A stretch of 64,000 nucleotides of DNA from Rhodoferax aquaticus (GCF_006974105.1 NZ_CP036282.1:930001-994000); one strand, 5' to 3'; positions 35,682 to 46,334 are shown, counted from the first letter of the stretch. Numbers and translations: made by a program. The notes: generated by a model not told the origin, from the sequence alone.

Positions 35682-36380
35682 ATGACAACTCCTGTGAATC
35701 ACGCTTTGGGCAACCCCATCACCGAAGACGACATTGCCAACTACCTGGCCAACACGCCAGACTTCTTTCAGCGCCATGCCGAGTTGCTGGCGGCTGTGCA
35801 GTTCACCAGTCCGCACAGCCACCGCGCAGTGAGCTTGCAAGAACGTCAAGCAGAAATGCTGCGCGAAAAGATCAAGCTGCTGGAGCAACGCATTATGGAA
35901 ATGGTGCGCAATGGCAACGAAAACGTGATGCTTTCTGACAAAGTCCTGCGATGGGCCAGCAAGCTCTTCCTAGCGACAGAGCTTGCAGACCTGCCTTCGC
36001 GTGTTACCCAAGATATTCAGGACCAGTTTTCGGTACCTCAGGTCGGTGTGCGGCTGTGGGGAGTGGCTGCCTCCTTGAATAGCCACGTCTATGCCCAAGG
36101 CGTGAGTGATGACGCCAAGCTGTTTGCCGCCTCACTCAATGAACCGTTTTGTGGTCTGAACACCGGGTTTGAAGCCGTTAGCTGGTTGTCTGAGCCTGCT
36201 GACGTGGCTTCGCTGGCCTTGATTCCACTGCGTGTCACTGCGGTTGATGGAACCGTCACCACCTTCGGTATGTTGGTGCTGGCCAGTGGCGATGCTTACC
36301 GCTTCAGCAGCGGCATGGGGACCGACTTCTTGGCCCGTATTGGTGACATCGCTGGCGCAGCGCTGGCTCGTTTGCGCTAG
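35682..36380 (+). CDS. DUF484 family protein (GAF-like)
   Basis: A 232-residue cytoplasmic protein of the DUF484 family, usually found between dapF and xerC as here. The N-terminus ITEDDIANYLANTPDFF and RHAELLAAVQ is the family signature, then a coiled coil (SLQERQAEMLREKIKLLEQR, about 47-66) and a GAF-like C-terminal domain. Function is not established. XerC starts 8 bases downstream, so they are probably co-transcribed. Confidence 0.92.
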   Translation: MTTPVNHALGNPITEDDIANYLANTPDFFQRHAELLAAVQFTSPHSHRAVSLQERQAEMLREKIKLLEQRIMEMVRNGNENVMLSDKVLRWASKLFLATELADLPSRVTQDIQDQFSVPQVGVRLWGVAASLNSHVYAQGVSDDAKLFAASLNEPFCGLNTGFEAVSWLSEPADVASLALIPLRVTAVDGTVTTFGMLVLASGDAYRFSSGMGTDFLARIGDIAGAALARLR

Positions 36381-36387
36381 GGCGAAA

Positions 36388-37359
36388 GTGCAAGATAACG
36401 CTGCATTGGTTGCGCGCTATCTTGCCTACGTGCGCTTTGAAAAGCGCTTGGCCGAGCGCACCGTCTCACTCTACACGCTGGACTTAGAAAAACTGCAGTC
36501 GCACGCCGATGCCGCGCAGGTGGCTCTGGTGCATGTTCAAAACCACCACATACGGCGATGGGTAGCGCAAATGCACAGCGGAGGACGCACTGGCCGCGGT
36601 ATTGCGCTCATTCTCTCGGGGTGGCGTGGTTTCTATGTGTGGCTAGGCCGAGAAGGTTGGGTCACCAGCAACCCCGTGCAGGACGTACGCGCCCCCAAAG
36701 CGCCCAAACCCTTGCCCAAGGCGCTGGCGGTGGATGACGCCGTGCAGTTCGCCGACTTTGAGAGTGAAGACAACCCCTGGCTGGAGGCGCGTGATGCGGC
36801 CATGGTGGAGCTGCTCTACGGCAGTGGCTTGCGCGTGGGCGAGTTGGTGGGGCTGGATGTGGTGCCGAGCAAAACGGCGCGGGGCTGGATTGATATGCAG
36901 GGCGCGCAGGCCCATGTGCTAGGCAAGGGCAACAAGCAGCGCGGTGTGCCCGTGGGGCGGGTGGCACTGGAGGCCTTGGCACGTTGGCTGACCTTACGCG
37001 GACCCATGGGCACCTTAGGGGTGGGTATGGTGGCTGCGTCTGAAACCAATGCAGCCGCGGCATTGTTCACCGGTCGCTATGGCACGCGACTTACGGCCCA
37101 GTCGGTTTGGCAGCGATTGAAGCGCCGCAGCCAGCAAGCGGGGCTAGCGAGCCCTGTGCACCCGCACATGCTGCGCCACTCGTTTGCCAGCCATGTGTTG
37201 CAGTCCAGTGGTGACTTGCGGGCGGTGCAAGAGCTCTTGGGCCACGCCAATATCACCACCACGCAGGTGTACACCCGGCTGGACTTTCAGCATTTGGCCA
37301 AGGCCTACGATGCAGCGCACCCGCGGGCCCATGCAAAGGGTGGGAAAAAAGACGATTAA
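36388..37359 (+). CDS. xerC: tyrosine recombinase XerC
   Basis: XerC with XerD resolves chromosome dimers at the dif site during division. The product (323 residues from the GTG at 36388) has an N-terminal SAM-like DNA-binding domain and the catalytic set R149 (GSGLRVGEL), K180 (LGKGNKQR), H260 and R263 (HPHMLRHSF), H286 (LLGHANI) and nucleophile Y295 (YTRLD). A Gly/Ala-rich stretch around 205-225 is longer than in E. coli. The GTG is chosen because it lies just after the DUF484 stop; an upstream in-frame ATG lies inside that gene. Its stop overlaps that of the convergent chemoreceptor gene. Confidence 0.93.
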   Translation: MQDNAALVARYLAYVRFEKRLAERTVSLYTLDLEKLQSHADAAQVALVHVQNHHIRRWVAQMHSGGRTGRGIALILSGWRGFYVWLGREGWVTSNPVQDVRAPKAPKPLPKALAVDDAVQFADFESEDNPWLEARDAAMVELLYGSGLRVGELVGLDVVPSKTARGWIDMQGAQAHVLGKGNKQRGVPVGRVALEALARWLTLRGPMGTLGVGMVAASETNAAAALFTGRYGTRLTAQSVWQRLKRRSQQAGLASPVHPHMLRHSFASHVLQSSGDLRAVQELLGHANITTTQVYTRLDFQHLAKAYDAAHPRAHAKGGKKDD

Positions 37360-38936
37360 TGCAGCAAGCCTGCAACGTGGCCGCTGCCTTGCGGTGACGC
37401 TGGTAAGTTGAAGAAGGCCACCGCTTCAACTTGATCATTGGCCAAACTCTTGAGCCCGCTGGCTGCGGCAGCCATTTGTTCGACCAAGGCGGCGTTCTGT
37501 TGAGTGGCATGGTCCATGTGGGCGATAGCTTCGCCAATCTGCGCGACGCCAGACGCCTGCTCGCTGCTGGCGGAGCTGATTTCGCTCATGAGTGTGGTGA
37601 CCCCTTCAATGGCGCTAACCACTTCGTTCATGGTTTCACCTGCGGTGTCGACCAAGCTAGAGCCTTGTTCGACTTTTTCGACGCTGGCCAAGATGAGGGA
37701 TTTGATTTCTTTGGCTGCATCCGCCGAGCGCCCAGCCAGGGCGCGCACCTCGCTCGCGACCACGGCAAAGCCACGCCCTTGCTCACCTGCGCGGGCCGCC
37801 TCAACTGCAGCGTTCAAGGCCAAGATATTGGTTTGAAACGCGATGCCGTCAATCACGCTGATGATGTCGGCAATTTTGCGTGACGAGTCGTTGATGCCCT
37901 TCATGGTCTCTACCACTTGGTTGACGACGTGCCCACCTTTGGCCGCGACATGGGAGGCATTGGCCGCCATTTGGTTGGCCTGGCGCGCATTGTCAGCGTT
38001 TTGCTTGACGGTAGCGCTGAGCTCTTCCATGGATGCGGCGGTTTGCTCCAGTGCGCTGGCCTGCTGTTCGGTGCGGGCAGACAAGTCATGATTGCCAGAT
38101 GCGATTTCTGCGCTGGCGTTGGCTACACCCATAGAGCCCGTGCGCACGGTGGAGACCACCTTGGCCAAACCGGTTTGCATGTCCTGCAAGGCCTGCAACA
38201 TGGCGGCAGTTTCGCTTTTGCCGGAGCTGGTGATTTGCATGGCTAGGTCGCCACTGGCCACATGCCTTGCTATTTCTACCGCTTGTTGCAGCGGCTCTGT
38301 GACCGCACGAATCAACAGCCAGGCCAGCCCGATTCCAAAAGCCAGCGCCAGCGCGACAACGGTTGTCAGCACAGCAATGGTGTGCTGGTAAGAAATGACG
38401 GCTTGGTCGTAGACCGACTTGGCCTCCGTTAGCTGCACGTCGGCGAGCTCGTTCAGCGCTTGGTGGAGGGGAGACAGGGCGTCGTACAGTGCGCCGTATT
38501 GCTCCATGACTTTGTCGTTATGGCCCACCTCCAAGGCCACCCGCAAAGCGTCGACCTGGGGCTTGGCTTTGGCCATCAACGCTTGCGTTGCTTCCACCAC
38601 CAACTTTTCTGCGGGTGTTAGCTCCGTGGCCAAGTATGCATTCCATTGGGTATCAATGGTTGAGATGGCTGTCGTTACACGGTTCAAACCTACCTTGGGG
38701 TCGAGCAAGCCCACGGATACGCGGTTGGCGCTGTCCAAAATGTTGGAGGCATACATGTCTGTAACAGTCTTGAGCTGGCTCAAGGGCACCACGCGGTCAT
38801 CGTAGACTGTCTTGAGGGACAAGTTCGCTTGGCGGACTTGTGACCATCCCAGCGCGGCGATGCCCGCAACTATCACGATGAGGATTCCAAAGCCCATTTT
38901 GAGCAGTGTGGCAATCTTGAAGTCGGTCAGTTGCAT
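37356..38936 (-). CDS. methyl-accepting chemotaxis protein
   Basis: A 526-residue chemoreceptor. It has an N-terminal membrane helix (about 12-32), a four-helix-bundle periplasmic sensor (about 33-180), a second membrane helix (about 188-210), a HAMP domain, and a cytoplasmic signalling coiled coil with the hairpin tip [24 protein letters not shown] sequence ([20 protein letters not shown]). Methylation-type Glu/Gln heptads flank the tip. There is no C-terminal CheR-binding pentapeptide. The ligand is unknown. The ATG at 38936 (MQLTDFK) is preferred; one nine bases upstream is possible. Confidence 0.92.
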   Translation of the reverse strand: MQLTDFKIATLLKMGFGILIVIVAGIAALGWSQVRQANLSLKTVYDDRVVPLSQLKTVTDMYASNILDSANRVSVGLLDPKVGLNRVTTAISTIDTQWNAYLATELTPAEKLVVEATQALMAKAKPQVDALRVALEVGHNDKVMEQYGALYDALSPLHQALNELADVQLTEAKSVYDQAVISYQHTIAVLTTVVALALAFGIGLAWLLIRAVTEPLQQAVEIARHVASGDLAMQITSSGKSETAAMLQALQDMQTGLAKVVSTVRTGSMGVANASAEIASGNHDLSARTEQQASALEQTAASMEELSATVKQNADNARQANQMAANASHVAAKGGHVVNQVVETMKGINDSSRKIADIISVIDGIAFQTNILALNAAVEAARAGEQGRGFAVVASEVRALAGRSADAAKEIKSLILASVEKVEQGSSLVDTAGETMNEVVSAIEGVTTLMSEISSASSEQASGVAQIGEAIAHMDHATQQNAALVEQMAAAASGLKSLANDQVEAVAFFNLPASPQGSGHVAGLLH

Positions 38937-39034
38937 GGCGTACATCCATTGAGAGTGGTGACACAAGCCTTATAAAGGCCAAAGGCTTGCGCGGTCAAGT
39001 GAATCGGTCGCAAATTGCACCGACAATGGCGCCT

Positions 39035-40216
39035 ATGAAAACTATTCGACTACGCGAAGGCAAAGAGCGCTCCTTGCAGCGCCGCCACCCATGGATTTTT
39101 GAGTCTGCCATTGCCAAAGGTGGCGCAGACCCTGGTGAAACCGTGCGCGTGGAGTCCTCTGACGGTAAGTTTTTGGCGTGGGCCGCGTTCAGCCCGAGCT
39201 CCAAAATACGGGCGCGGGCCTGGAGTTTTAACGAAGCAGATCGCATTGATGCTGCGTTTTTGATAGCTGCCTGCGCACGTTCTATAGGCGCAAGAGCCAG
39301 ATTTGACGTACAAAGCGATGGCGTGCGTCTGATCCACGGTGAGGCAGACGGGCTGCCGGGTTTGATTGTGGACCGCTACGGTGACACCTTGGTGGCCCAG
39401 TTTTTGTCGACTGGCATAGAGCGCTGGAAGTCTGTGATCGCAGATGCCCTGCTCCAGCAAACAGGCTTGAGCAAGCTCTACGAGCGCTCAGATGCCAGCA
39501 GCCGTGCCCTCGAAGGTTTGCCCGAAGCCACGGGTTGGCTGCGTGGAGATGGGGCGGTAGAGCTAGAGCTGCAAGAGCACCAATGGAAGCTGGCCATCAA
39601 TATTGCGGAAGGCCATAAAACCGGGTTCTATTTGGACCAACGCGATAGCCGTAAGAAGTTTGCCGAATATGCCGAGCGCCTGAAGTTTCAACGTGTGTTG
39701 AACTGCTTTTGCTACACCGGCGGCTTTTCTGTTGCAGCCTTGATGGGTGGCGCCCAGCATGTGACGTCCATTGATTCGTCGGGTCCGGCCCTGCAAAAGG
39801 GTGCGGCCAACGTGGCACTCAATGGTTTAGACGCTTCGCGCGCGACCTGGATGGACGCGGATGTGAATGCATCACTTAGGCAATTTGCCACGCAAGGGCG
39901 CAGCTTTGACGCCATTGTGTTGGACCCACCCAAGTTTGCGCCTACGGTGGCCCATGCGGATAGGGCCGCGCGTGCGTACAAAGATATCAACCGCTTGGCG
40001 TTCAAGCTCTTGGAGCCAGGTGGCGTGCTCTTCACGTACTCGTGTTCAGGCGGGATCAGTGCTGATTTGTTCCACAAAATTGTGGCGTCCGCAGGCATCG
40101 ATGCGCATGTGGATGGTTTCATTACAGAGCGCTTAGGTGGCGCGCCAGATCACCCCATGACCATCAACTTCCCAGAAGGGGAGTACCTCAAGGGATTGGT
40201 GGTCATGCGCAAGTAA
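39035..40216 (+). CDS. rlmI: 23S rRNA m5C1962 methyltransferase RlmI
   Basis: SAM-dependent enzyme that methylates C1962 of 23S rRNA. The 393-residue product aligns with E. coli RlmI along its length: PUA domain (KGREKSLLRRHPW-like EGKERSLQRRHPWIF), linker, HKTGFYLDQRDSR, the SAM motif VLNCFCYTGGFSVAALMGGA, VLDPPKF with the catalytic-domain DPPK, and the cysteine in SCSGGI. Part of the linker (FLIAACARSIGA, about residues 75-86) is encoded by a repeat copy. ATG at 39035 chosen (MKTIRLREG); an ATG nine bases earlier is possible. Confidence 0.93.
   Translation: MKTIRLREGKERSLQRRHPWIFESAIAKGGADPGETVRVESSDGKFLAWAAFSPSSKIRARAWSFNEADRIDAAFLIAACARSIGARARFDVQSDGVRLIHGEADGLPGLIVDRYGDTLVAQFLSTGIERWKSVIADALLQQTGLSKLYERSDASSRALEGLPEATGWLRGDGAVELELQEHQWKLAINIAEGHKTGFYLDQRDSRKKFAEYAERLKFQRVLNCFCYTGGFSVAALMGGAQHVTSIDSSGPALQKGAANVALNGLDASRATWMDADVNASLRQFATQGRSFDAIVLDPPKFAPTVAHADRAARAYKDINRLAFKLLEPGGVLFTYSCSGGISADLFHKIVASAGIDAHVDGFITERLGGAPDHPMTINFPEGEYLKGLVVMRK
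39251..39291 (+). repeat. 41-bp two-hairpin repeat, copy D (inside rlmI)
   Basis: Starts GCTGC, contains ATAGCTGCCTGCGC and ends AGGCGC, followed by AAGAGCC. It aligns without gaps to the other copies and reads in the same frame as the gspD copy, sharing LIAACA with it. Confidence 0.8.
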
Positions 40217-40315
40217 GTGTCATGTGCGCTAGGTGCATTGCGGTACAGGCGCCACGCAGTTGCGGCCTTGAAATGGCCGCTAAACTCCCCAAGTAATGTA
40301 TTTCAGGGTATTCCA

Positions 40316-41371
40316 ATGAGCCTTATTCCCGCCACCATCCTGACCGGATTTTTAGGTTCAGGTAAGACCACTTTGCTCAAGCGCGTGCTGCAAGAAGCCC
40401 ATGGGCAGAAAATTGCGGTCATTGAAAACGAGTTCGGTGAAGAAAACATCGACAGCGACATTCTGGTGTCTGACACCAAAGAGCAAATCATCCAGATGAG
40501 CAATGGCTGCATTTGCTGCTCGATTCGCGAAGACCTGCGGGCTACTTTGCGCGATCTGGCTGAGAAAAAGCGTAAAGGCGAGTTGGATTTTGAGCGCGTG
40601 GTGATTGAAACCACCGGCGTTGCCGACCCCGGTCCTGTGGCGCAAACCTTTTTTATGGACGATGAAGTGGCTGAAAGCTACTTGCTAGACTCTATTTTGA
40701 CCCTGGTAGACGCTAAACACGCGCCAAGCCAGTTGAATGAGCGCCAAGAGGCAAGGCGCCAAGTGGGGTTCGCTGACCAAATCTTTATCAGCAAGTCAGA
40801 CTTGGTTTCGGCTGAAGAGCTGGAGGCGCTGACGCACCGCATCAAGCATATGAACCCTCGCGCGCCGCAAAAAGCAGTGCATTTTGGTGAAGTGGCATTG
40901 AATGATGTGTTTGACCTGCGTGGCTTTAACTTAAATGCTAAGTTGGACATTGATCCTGACTTCTTAAAGGAAGAGGGCCATGAGCACCATGACCACGCAG
41001 AGGGCGAACACTGCGATCACCCCTCCCATGCCCACGACCATGGCGCGGGCCATCATCACCATGTGGATGATGACGTTAAGAGTTTTGTATTCAAGTCCAA
41101 CCGCCCCTTTGATGCTGCCAAGCTAGAGGATTTTTTAGGCGCTATCGTCAATGTCTATGGCCCTCGGATGTTGCGCTACAAAGGCGTTCTCTATATGAAG
41201 GGTACAGACCGTAAAGTGATTTTCCAAGGTGTGCATCAGCTCATGGGCAGCGACCTAGGGCCTGCTTGGGCTGAGGGGGAAACACGCTGCAACAAAATGG
41301 TGTTTATTGGCATCGACCTGCCCAAAGACATCTTTTTGCAAGGCATGGAGCAGTCACTAGTGGATGCGTAA
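40316..41371 (+). CDS. COG0523 (CobW/ZNG1-type) GTPase, putative zinc metallochaperone
   Basis: A 351-residue cytoplasmic G3E GTPase. It has Walker A GFLGSGKTT near the N-terminus, the metal-binding GCICCS (CxCC) around residue 63, the Walker B/ETTG segment, and a C-terminal CobW domain. Between them is a histidine/aspartate-rich loop (for example HEHHDHAEGEHCDH) typical of zinc-handling members. The ATG at 40316 begins the conserved MSLIPATILTGFLGSGKTT. dksA follows after 185 bases. Metal specificity is inferred, not shown. Confidence 0.9.
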   Translation: MSLIPATILTGFLGSGKTTLLKRVLQEAHGQKIAVIENEFGEENIDSDILVSDTKEQIIQMSNGCICCSIREDLRATLRDLAEKKRKGELDFERVVIETTGVADPGPVAQTFFMDDEVAESYLLDSILTLVDAKHAPSQLNERQEARRQVGFADQIFISKSDLVSAEELEALTHRIKHMNPRAPQKAVHFGEVALNDVFDLRGFNLNAKLDIDPDFLKEEGHEHHDHAEGEHCDHPSHAHDHGAGHHHHVDDDVKSFVFKSNRPFDAAKLEDFLGAIVNVYGPRMLRYKGVLYMKGTDRKVIFQGVHQLMGSDLGPAWAEGETRCNKMVFIGIDLPKDIFLQGMEQSLVDA

Positions 41372-41556
41372 GGCGTTTTAACTTTCGGGGTAGATGTCAA
41401 ATGATTGTCTCGATTTTGCAACTTATGGGTTTTCCGATAGCGAAGCCTGTACACTCGCGCGCCGTAGATGCCCCGCTGGCCAAGGCACAGAAGCTTGCAA
41501 GCGGAGCAATCGCGACCACTGATCATGCGCGGACGGGTACTGCCAGGAGACAAGAA

Positions 41557-42528
41557 GTGAAATCCAGTAATGGGAAAGATGCCAAGGCCAAAGACACCAA
41601 AAGCAAAGCTAAGTCGGCCAAGGTAGAAGTAGCGAAAGCCGCCAAAGCTGAGCATAAAGTGCCAGCCAAGGCCGCGGCCAAACCGGCCCCTAAGGCTGTT
41701 TCAAAGCCTGTGGCCAAAGCGGTAGCAAAGCCCGCTGAGGCTTCGGTGCCTAAGGCAAGCAAGTCTGCAAAAAAATCAGTGGAAACGTCGGTAGCCCCAG
41801 TGGCCACCAAGAAGTCAGTTAAACCGGTTGTTGCAACCGAGATCCCCAAGGCAATACAAAAAGTGCAAGCAAATACATCCGCAGCAAAGCCCGTGGCATC
41901 CGAGGCCAATACAACGTCGGCAGTACCGGCGAAAGCAGGTCGTCCGTCTTCACGCTTGGCCCAATTGACGGTGCCCTCTATGGCGCAGTCAGTCGCATCG
42001 ACGTCGGCGAAAGCGAGCTTTTTTCAATCCGCTCCCGCCCCGGTGATCATTCCCGCATTGGCTTCTTCGATCAAAAAAGACCCAAAGCTAGCCAATAACT
42101 GGAAAACCAAACCCGCTGCCGAATTGAGTGATGCCGAACTAATGGCGATGCCGGACTCGGAGTACATGAATGAAGTGCAGTTGGCAGTCTTTCGCCTAAA
42201 GCTTCTTAAACTGAAAACCGACATTTTGAGCAACGCGGGTGAAACTACCGAGCATTTGCGTGAAGATACGTCGGTAGTGCCTGACCCGGCAGACCGTGCC
42301 ACGATCGAAGAAGAACATGCGCTTGAGTTGCGTACCCGTGATCGCGAGCGCAAGTTGTTGAAGAAGATCGAGCAGTCGATTATTCGTATCGATGCTGACG
42401 ACTACGGCTACTGCGATGAAACTGGCGAGCCTATTGGCGTGGGCCGGCTGTTGGCTCGCCCCACAGCCACGCTGTCCTTAGAGGCGCAGCAGCGCCGTGA
42501 ACTGAAGCAAAAGATGTTTGGTGACTAA
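41557..42528 (+). CDS. dksA: DksA-type RNA polymerase-binding factor with long Lys/Ala/Pro N-terminal extension
   Basis: DksA binds in the RNA polymerase secondary channel and with ppGpp adjusts rRNA and amino-acid gene transcription. The 323-residue product has a 190-residue N-terminal region of Lys/Ala/Pro/Val repeats (histone H1-like), then the DksA core: coiled-coil with LAVFRLKLLKLK and acidic tip (DPADRATIEEE), and the globular DYGYCDETGEPIG ... RPTATLSLEAQQRRE. Of the four zinc-finger cysteines only the first remains. The start is the GTG at 41557 because AGGAGA precedes it by a normal distance; the frame runs further upstream without a comparable site. Confidence 0.92.
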   Translation: MKSSNGKDAKAKDTKSKAKSAKVEVAKAAKAEHKVPAKAAAKPAPKAVSKPVAKAVAKPAEASVPKASKSAKKSVETSVAPVATKKSVKPVVATEIPKAIQKVQANTSAAKPVASEANTTSAVPAKAGRPSSRLAQLTVPSMAQSVASTSAKASFFQSAPAPVIIPALASSIKKDPKLANNWKTKPAAELSDAELMAMPDSEYMNEVQLAVFRLKLLKLKTDILSNAGETTEHLREDTSVVPDPADRATIEEEHALELRTRDRERKLLKKIEQSIIRIDADDYGYCDETGEPIGVGRLLARPTATLSLEAQQRRELKQKMFGD

Positions 42529-42569
42529 GGTTTTGATGCGATCTGGTGTGAACGTTCGCTAAGGTAGTC

Positions 42570-44339
42570 ATGGCTACACAGAACGACCGTCTCAGTTTAT
42601 TGTCCAAGGTGGCACTGTTTGTTCGCAATCCCACCAAGGATTGGGCCGAGCTAGATCGGCCTGCCCCGAATGCAGAAAGCGGTTACGACAAGCAGGCGTT
42701 GAAAGCCATGATTGAGCGCAAGCGCCAGAACGACTTTGTGCGCAGGCGAGAGTTCGATCACCTGCGCAAGTTAAGGCGTCGCGAGTCGTCTGAGGTAGGC
42801 GGGCTTGCGCGTCCATCGATCTTTCAGAACAGCATGGCAACCGACCCTGATGGGCGGGCGGTCACTCTGAAGAAGATTGATGAGATTGAAGCCCAAATGT
42901 CCAAGCAATGGTGGAAGGGCAAGGCGGAGCCTGTTGCAGAAGCCGCTTCCACGTTGCCTAGCCCCAAAGAGCCCGCAGCGGTTGCCCCAGTGGTTTCTGG
43001 CCAAACCTCTTCCGGTAGTTTTCAATCGACAGTTCCCGGGGAGCCACTGCGCCGAGCGACCGAGTTTACTGAGACTGAAATGGGCCCAGGCATGCAGCCG
43101 ACTTCGTTGCATGTCGCGATGTTTAAACGCGCACAGGCTATGGCGCCCACGGTTCCTGCTGGCTTCGGCGAAAAAGCTGATGCGGCAGAAATTGGCTTCT
43201 CCACCTCCAAGTTGTTTGCAATGGAGGGGCAAGACTTGGCCACTGACCCGGAGCTTGAGGAGGCCGCGATTCGGTTTGCAAACGGTGACGACCTAGGGGC
43301 AGAAGAGGGCTTGCTCACAGCCTTAAGAGGAGATGCCTTGTTGCCGGAGGTTGCGCTGTCTTGGGCGGTTGCATTGCTTGATCTGTACCGTGCCACCAAC
43401 AATCGGGATGGCTTTGATCATGCTCTCGATGAATTCGCCCTCCGTTTTGAAGGCTTGTCGCCAATATGGACTTCGTTCTCCGAACCTGCGCCGCAACGCT
43501 CAGATCCTGGCGTCAGCTTGGCCTCAGCGCCAACGGTGTACCAGCCTTTCGGCAGTGAAGCCGCCAATGTGCTTTGGAGAAGTCCGTCGGAGTTAACGGT
43601 GGATTCGATGGAGCAGTTGCGCAGCTTGTTGGCCGCGAATGCGACGCCTTGGAACCTGCGATGGACGGGTTTGTTACATATTCAGCCTGAAGCGGTTCCG
43701 CTGCTTGGCGGCCTTTTGGGGAGCTTGTGCGATGAGCCGGTGTCGCTGGGATTCTTGGGAGAGGAAGATTTAGTTGCCTGTTTGCGTGACATGACGCCGT
43801 CCAATGACCGTACTGTGCCGCCCCAATGGTGGATGGTTCGGCTCAATGCCTTGCGTGTCATGGGTTTGCACGATGAGTTCGAATTGGCGGCATTGGACTA
43901 CTGTGTGACTTTTGAAGTATCTCCACCGGCTTGGGTGCCGGCTCGCTGCGTAATTGAAGACCTTGACTCCCAGCAGTACCCTGTTAGTGGTGGCAGTGCT
44001 TGGGACTCCAGTGCGCGTAAAGCGTCGTCAAGCGGGTTCGCTTCCACGGCAGTACTCCCGATCACCCCAATTTTGGAGTTGCGCGGCGCTGTGTTGGGGG
44101 ACGGTGCCAAAGCCTTAACCGAAGACGAAACCCCCATAGCAGGCAAGGCGATTCACATTGGATGCCATCACTTGGTTCGAGTAGATTTTTCTGCTGCGGG
44201 AAGCCTGCTGAATTGGGTAGCTTCAAAAGAAGCTTTGGGTTACCAGATCCAATTTGTAGGGGTGCATCGTCTGGTCGCTGCATTTTTCACAGTGATTGGT
44301 ATCAATGAGCACGCTAAGGTGTTGACACGCTCCATTTAG
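42570..44339 (+). CDS. large cytoplasmic protein with duplicated helical/STAS-like units
   Basis: A 589-residue protein with no signal peptide. The first 120 residues are charged (Lys/Arg then Glu/Asp); a Pro/Ser-rich linker follows. From about 200 there seem to be two repeats. Each is a helical unit ending in a similar motif ([14 protein letters not shown] near 285; [14 protein letters not shown] near 442) followed by a STAS-like domain (about 325-415 and 495-589). The last domain, with [18 protein letters not shown] and [12 protein letters not shown], is the clearest STAS match. The gene lies between dksA and hslV. Function is unknown; domain calls are by eye. Confidence 0.75.
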   Translation: MATQNDRLSLLSKVALFVRNPTKDWAELDRPAPNAESGYDKQALKAMIERKRQNDFVRRREFDHLRKLRRRESSEVGGLARPSIFQNSMATDPDGRAVTLKKIDEIEAQMSKQWWKGKAEPVAEAASTLPSPKEPAAVAPVVSGQTSSGSFQSTVPGEPLRRATEFTETEMGPGMQPTSLHVAMFKRAQAMAPTVPAGFGEKADAAEIGFSTSKLFAMEGQDLATDPELEEAAIRFANGDDLGAEEGLLTALRGDALLPEVALSWAVALLDLYRATNNRDGFDHALDEFALRFEGLSPIWTSFSEPAPQRSDPGVSLASAPTVYQPFGSEAANVLWRSPSELTVDSMEQLRSLLAANATPWNLRWTGLLHIQPEAVPLLGGLLGSLCDEPVSLGFLGEEDLVACLRDMTPSNDRTVPPQWWMVRLNALRVMGLHDEFELAALDYCVTFEVSPPAWVPARCVIEDLDSQQYPVSGGSAWDSSARKASSSGFASTAVLPITPILELRGAVLGDGAKALTEDETPIAGKAIHIGCHHLVRVDFSAAGSLLNWVASKEALGYQIQFVGVHRLVAAFFTVIGINEHAKVLTRSI

Positions 44340-44379
44340 TGCCCAAGGTTTGTTGTGGACTACAGTAATACATAAAGCT

Positions 44380-44925
44380 ATGGAACAATTTCACGGTACC
44401 ACCATCATTAGTGTTCGGAGAAAGACTGCCGATGGATACTCGGTGGCGATTGGCGGTGATGGTCAAGTGACCTTGGGCAACATTGTGGTCAAAGGCACGG
44501 CGCGTAAAGTACGTAAGCTTTACCATGGCAAAGTGTTGGCGGGGTTTGCAGGTGCTACGGCCGACGCTTTCACCTTGTTTGAGCGCTTTGAAGCCAAGCT
44601 AGAAAAGCACCAAGGGCATTTGGTTCGCGCCGCGATTGAACTGACCAAAGATTGGCGCACTGACCGCGTACTGCGGCGGCTTGAGGCCATGCTGGCCGTG
44701 GCGGATAAAGATGCCTCTCTTATCATCACTGGCAATGGTGACGTTTTGGAGCCAGAAAACGGCATAGTTACCATCGGCTCTGGTGGTGCATATGCCCAGT
44801 CCGCTGCGGTTGCGCTTTTGAACCACACGGATATGTCTGCCCCAGATATTGTGAAGCGTTCATTAGAGATAGCTGGTGAGCTGTGCATTTACACCAATAT
44901 GCATCACACCGTGGAAACGCTCTAA
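44380..44925 (+). CDS. hslV: ATP-dependent protease peptidase subunit HslV
   Basis: HslV (ClpQ) forms the proteolytic double ring of the HslUV heat-shock protease. The 181-residue precursor begins MEQFHG and then the catalytic Thr7 (TTIISVRR) exposed by self-processing; [11 protein letters not shown] and the C-terminal [10 protein letters not shown] are family features. The ATG at 44380 is preferred over an upstream in-frame codon. It lies 40 bases after the STAS-like gene and 52 before hslU. Confidence 0.96.
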   Translation: MEQFHGTTIISVRRKTADGYSVAIGGDGQVTLGNIVVKGTARKVRKLYHGKVLAGFAGATADAFTLFERFEAKLEKHQGHLVRAAIELTKDWRTDRVLRRLEAMLAVADKDASLIITGNGDVLEPENGIVTIGSGGAYAQSAAVALLNHTDMSAPDIVKRSLEIAGELCIYTNMHHTVETL

Positions 44926-44977
44926 CCAGTTACTTTTCGCGTGCCCATGCCGAGGCGCGCAACTTAAGTGAATACCC

Positions 44978-46309
44978 ATGCAGACCCTATTGCCTCGCGA
45001 AATTGTTGCAGAGCTTGACAAACACATCGTCGGCCAAGCGCAGGCCAAGCGCGCAGTCGCTATCGCACTGCGTAACCGTTGGCGCCGCCAACAAGTCGAG
45101 CCCAGTTTGCGCGTTGAGATCACACCCAAAAACATCCTGATGATTGGCCCGACGGGTGTCGGGAAAACCGAGATCGCGCGACGTTTGGCTCGGCTGGCCG
45201 ATGCGCCATTTATCAAAGTGGAAGCAACCAAATTCACCGAGGTGGGCTATGTCGGTAAAGATGTCGATGCCATCATTCGTGACTTGGCTGACATTGCCGT
45301 TAAGCAGACACGTGATACTGAGAAACGAAAAGTTCGTGCGCGCGCTGAAGACGCCGCGGAAGATCGGATTTTGGATATCTTGATCCCTCCTGCGCGCACA
45401 GACTACCCTGCGGCGGCGGACGAAGCGCCCGAGAGTGCGGCCCGACAAACCTTTCGCAAGAAGCTGCGGGAGGGGCAACTCGCAGACCGTGAGATAGAAA
45501 TAGACGTTCTGCAGTCCACGCCACAGATGGAAATCATGGCTCCACCTGGAATGGAAGAGGTGACGGGCCAGTTGCGTGAAATGTTTGGCCAACTAGGCCA
45601 AAACAAACGCCAGTCGCGTCGACTCAAAATTGCGGAAGCTTTCAAGCTACTGGCCGATGAAGAGGCCGCAAAACTTGTTAATGAAGACGACATCAAGGCG
45701 CAGGCATTGTTCGCACTGGAGCAGAACGGCATTGTGTTTATTGATGAGATTGATAAAGTCACTTCGCGCAGTGAAGGGAGTGGTGCCGAGGTGTCGCGAC
45801 AGGGCGTTCAGCGCGATTTATTGCCTTTGGTCGAAGGTACTTCTGTGTCTACGAAGTATGGAATCGTGAAAACCGACCATATTCTGTTCATTGCGTCCGG
45901 TGCGTTCCATTTGAGCAAGCCCAGCGATCTAATCCCCGAGTTACAAGGAAGGTTTCCGATTCGTGTGGAGTTGCAGTCTCTTGCGGTCCAAGACTTTGAA
46001 GCAATACTGACCCAAACACATGCGTCCTTAATGCGCCAATACCAAGCGCTTTTGTCGACTGAGCAAGTCACTTTGGAATTCAGTCCTGCTGGCATCACCC
46101 GTTTGGCGCAAATTGCCTTTGAAGTGAATGAGCGCACGGAGAACATTGGGGCGCGGCGCTTGGCAACCGTTATGGAGCGATTGCTAGAAGAACTCAGCTT
46201 CGATGCCTTTGCCCATGCTGGCGAAACGGTGACTATTGACGCTGCGTACGTCGACCAGCGCTTGGCGGCCCTCAGCCAAGACGAAGATCTGTCTCGTTAT
46301 ATTCTGTAA
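44978..46309 (+). CDS. hslU: HslUV ATPase subunit HslU
   Basis: AAA+ unfoldase that feeds proteins to HslV. The 443-residue product has the N-terminal [15 protein letters not shown], Walker [10 protein letters not shown], the GYVGKDV pore loop, an I-domain (about 110-220), Walker [11 protein letters not shown], sensor regions ([12 protein letters not shown] and GARRL) and the C-terminal DLSRYIL tail that docks in HslV. It follows hslV after 52 bases. Confidence 0.97.
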   Translation: MQTLLPREIVAELDKHIVGQAQAKRAVAIALRNRWRRQQVEPSLRVEITPKNILMIGPTGVGKTEIARRLARLADAPFIKVEATKFTEVGYVGKDVDAIIRDLADIAVKQTRDTEKRKVRARAEDAAEDRILDILIPPARTDYPAAADEAPESAARQTFRKKLREGQLADREIEIDVLQSTPQMEIMAPPGMEEVTGQLREMFGQLGQNKRQSRRLKIAEAFKLLADEEAAKLVNEDDIKAQALFALEQNGIVFIDEIDKVTSRSEGSGAEVSRQGVQRDLLPLVEGTSVSTKYGIVKTDHILFIASGAFHLSKPSDLIPELQGRFPIRVELQSLAVQDFEAILTQTHASLMRQYQALLSTEQVTLEFSPAGITRLAQIAFEVNERTENIGARRLATVMERLLEELSFDAFAHAGETVTIDAAYVDQRLAALSQDEDLSRYIL

Positions 46310-46318
46310 TCGATCCCT

Positions 46319-46334
46319 AAGGCGAAAACGCCTT
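46319..46334 (+). terminator. weak hairpin after hslU
   Basis: AAGGCG and CGCCTT pair around an AAAA loop ten bases after the hslU stop. Only GTCCTT follows rather than a T run, so termination may be partial or factor-dependent. The AT-rich 230 bases up to the mraZ promoter hold no gene. Confidence 0.4.
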
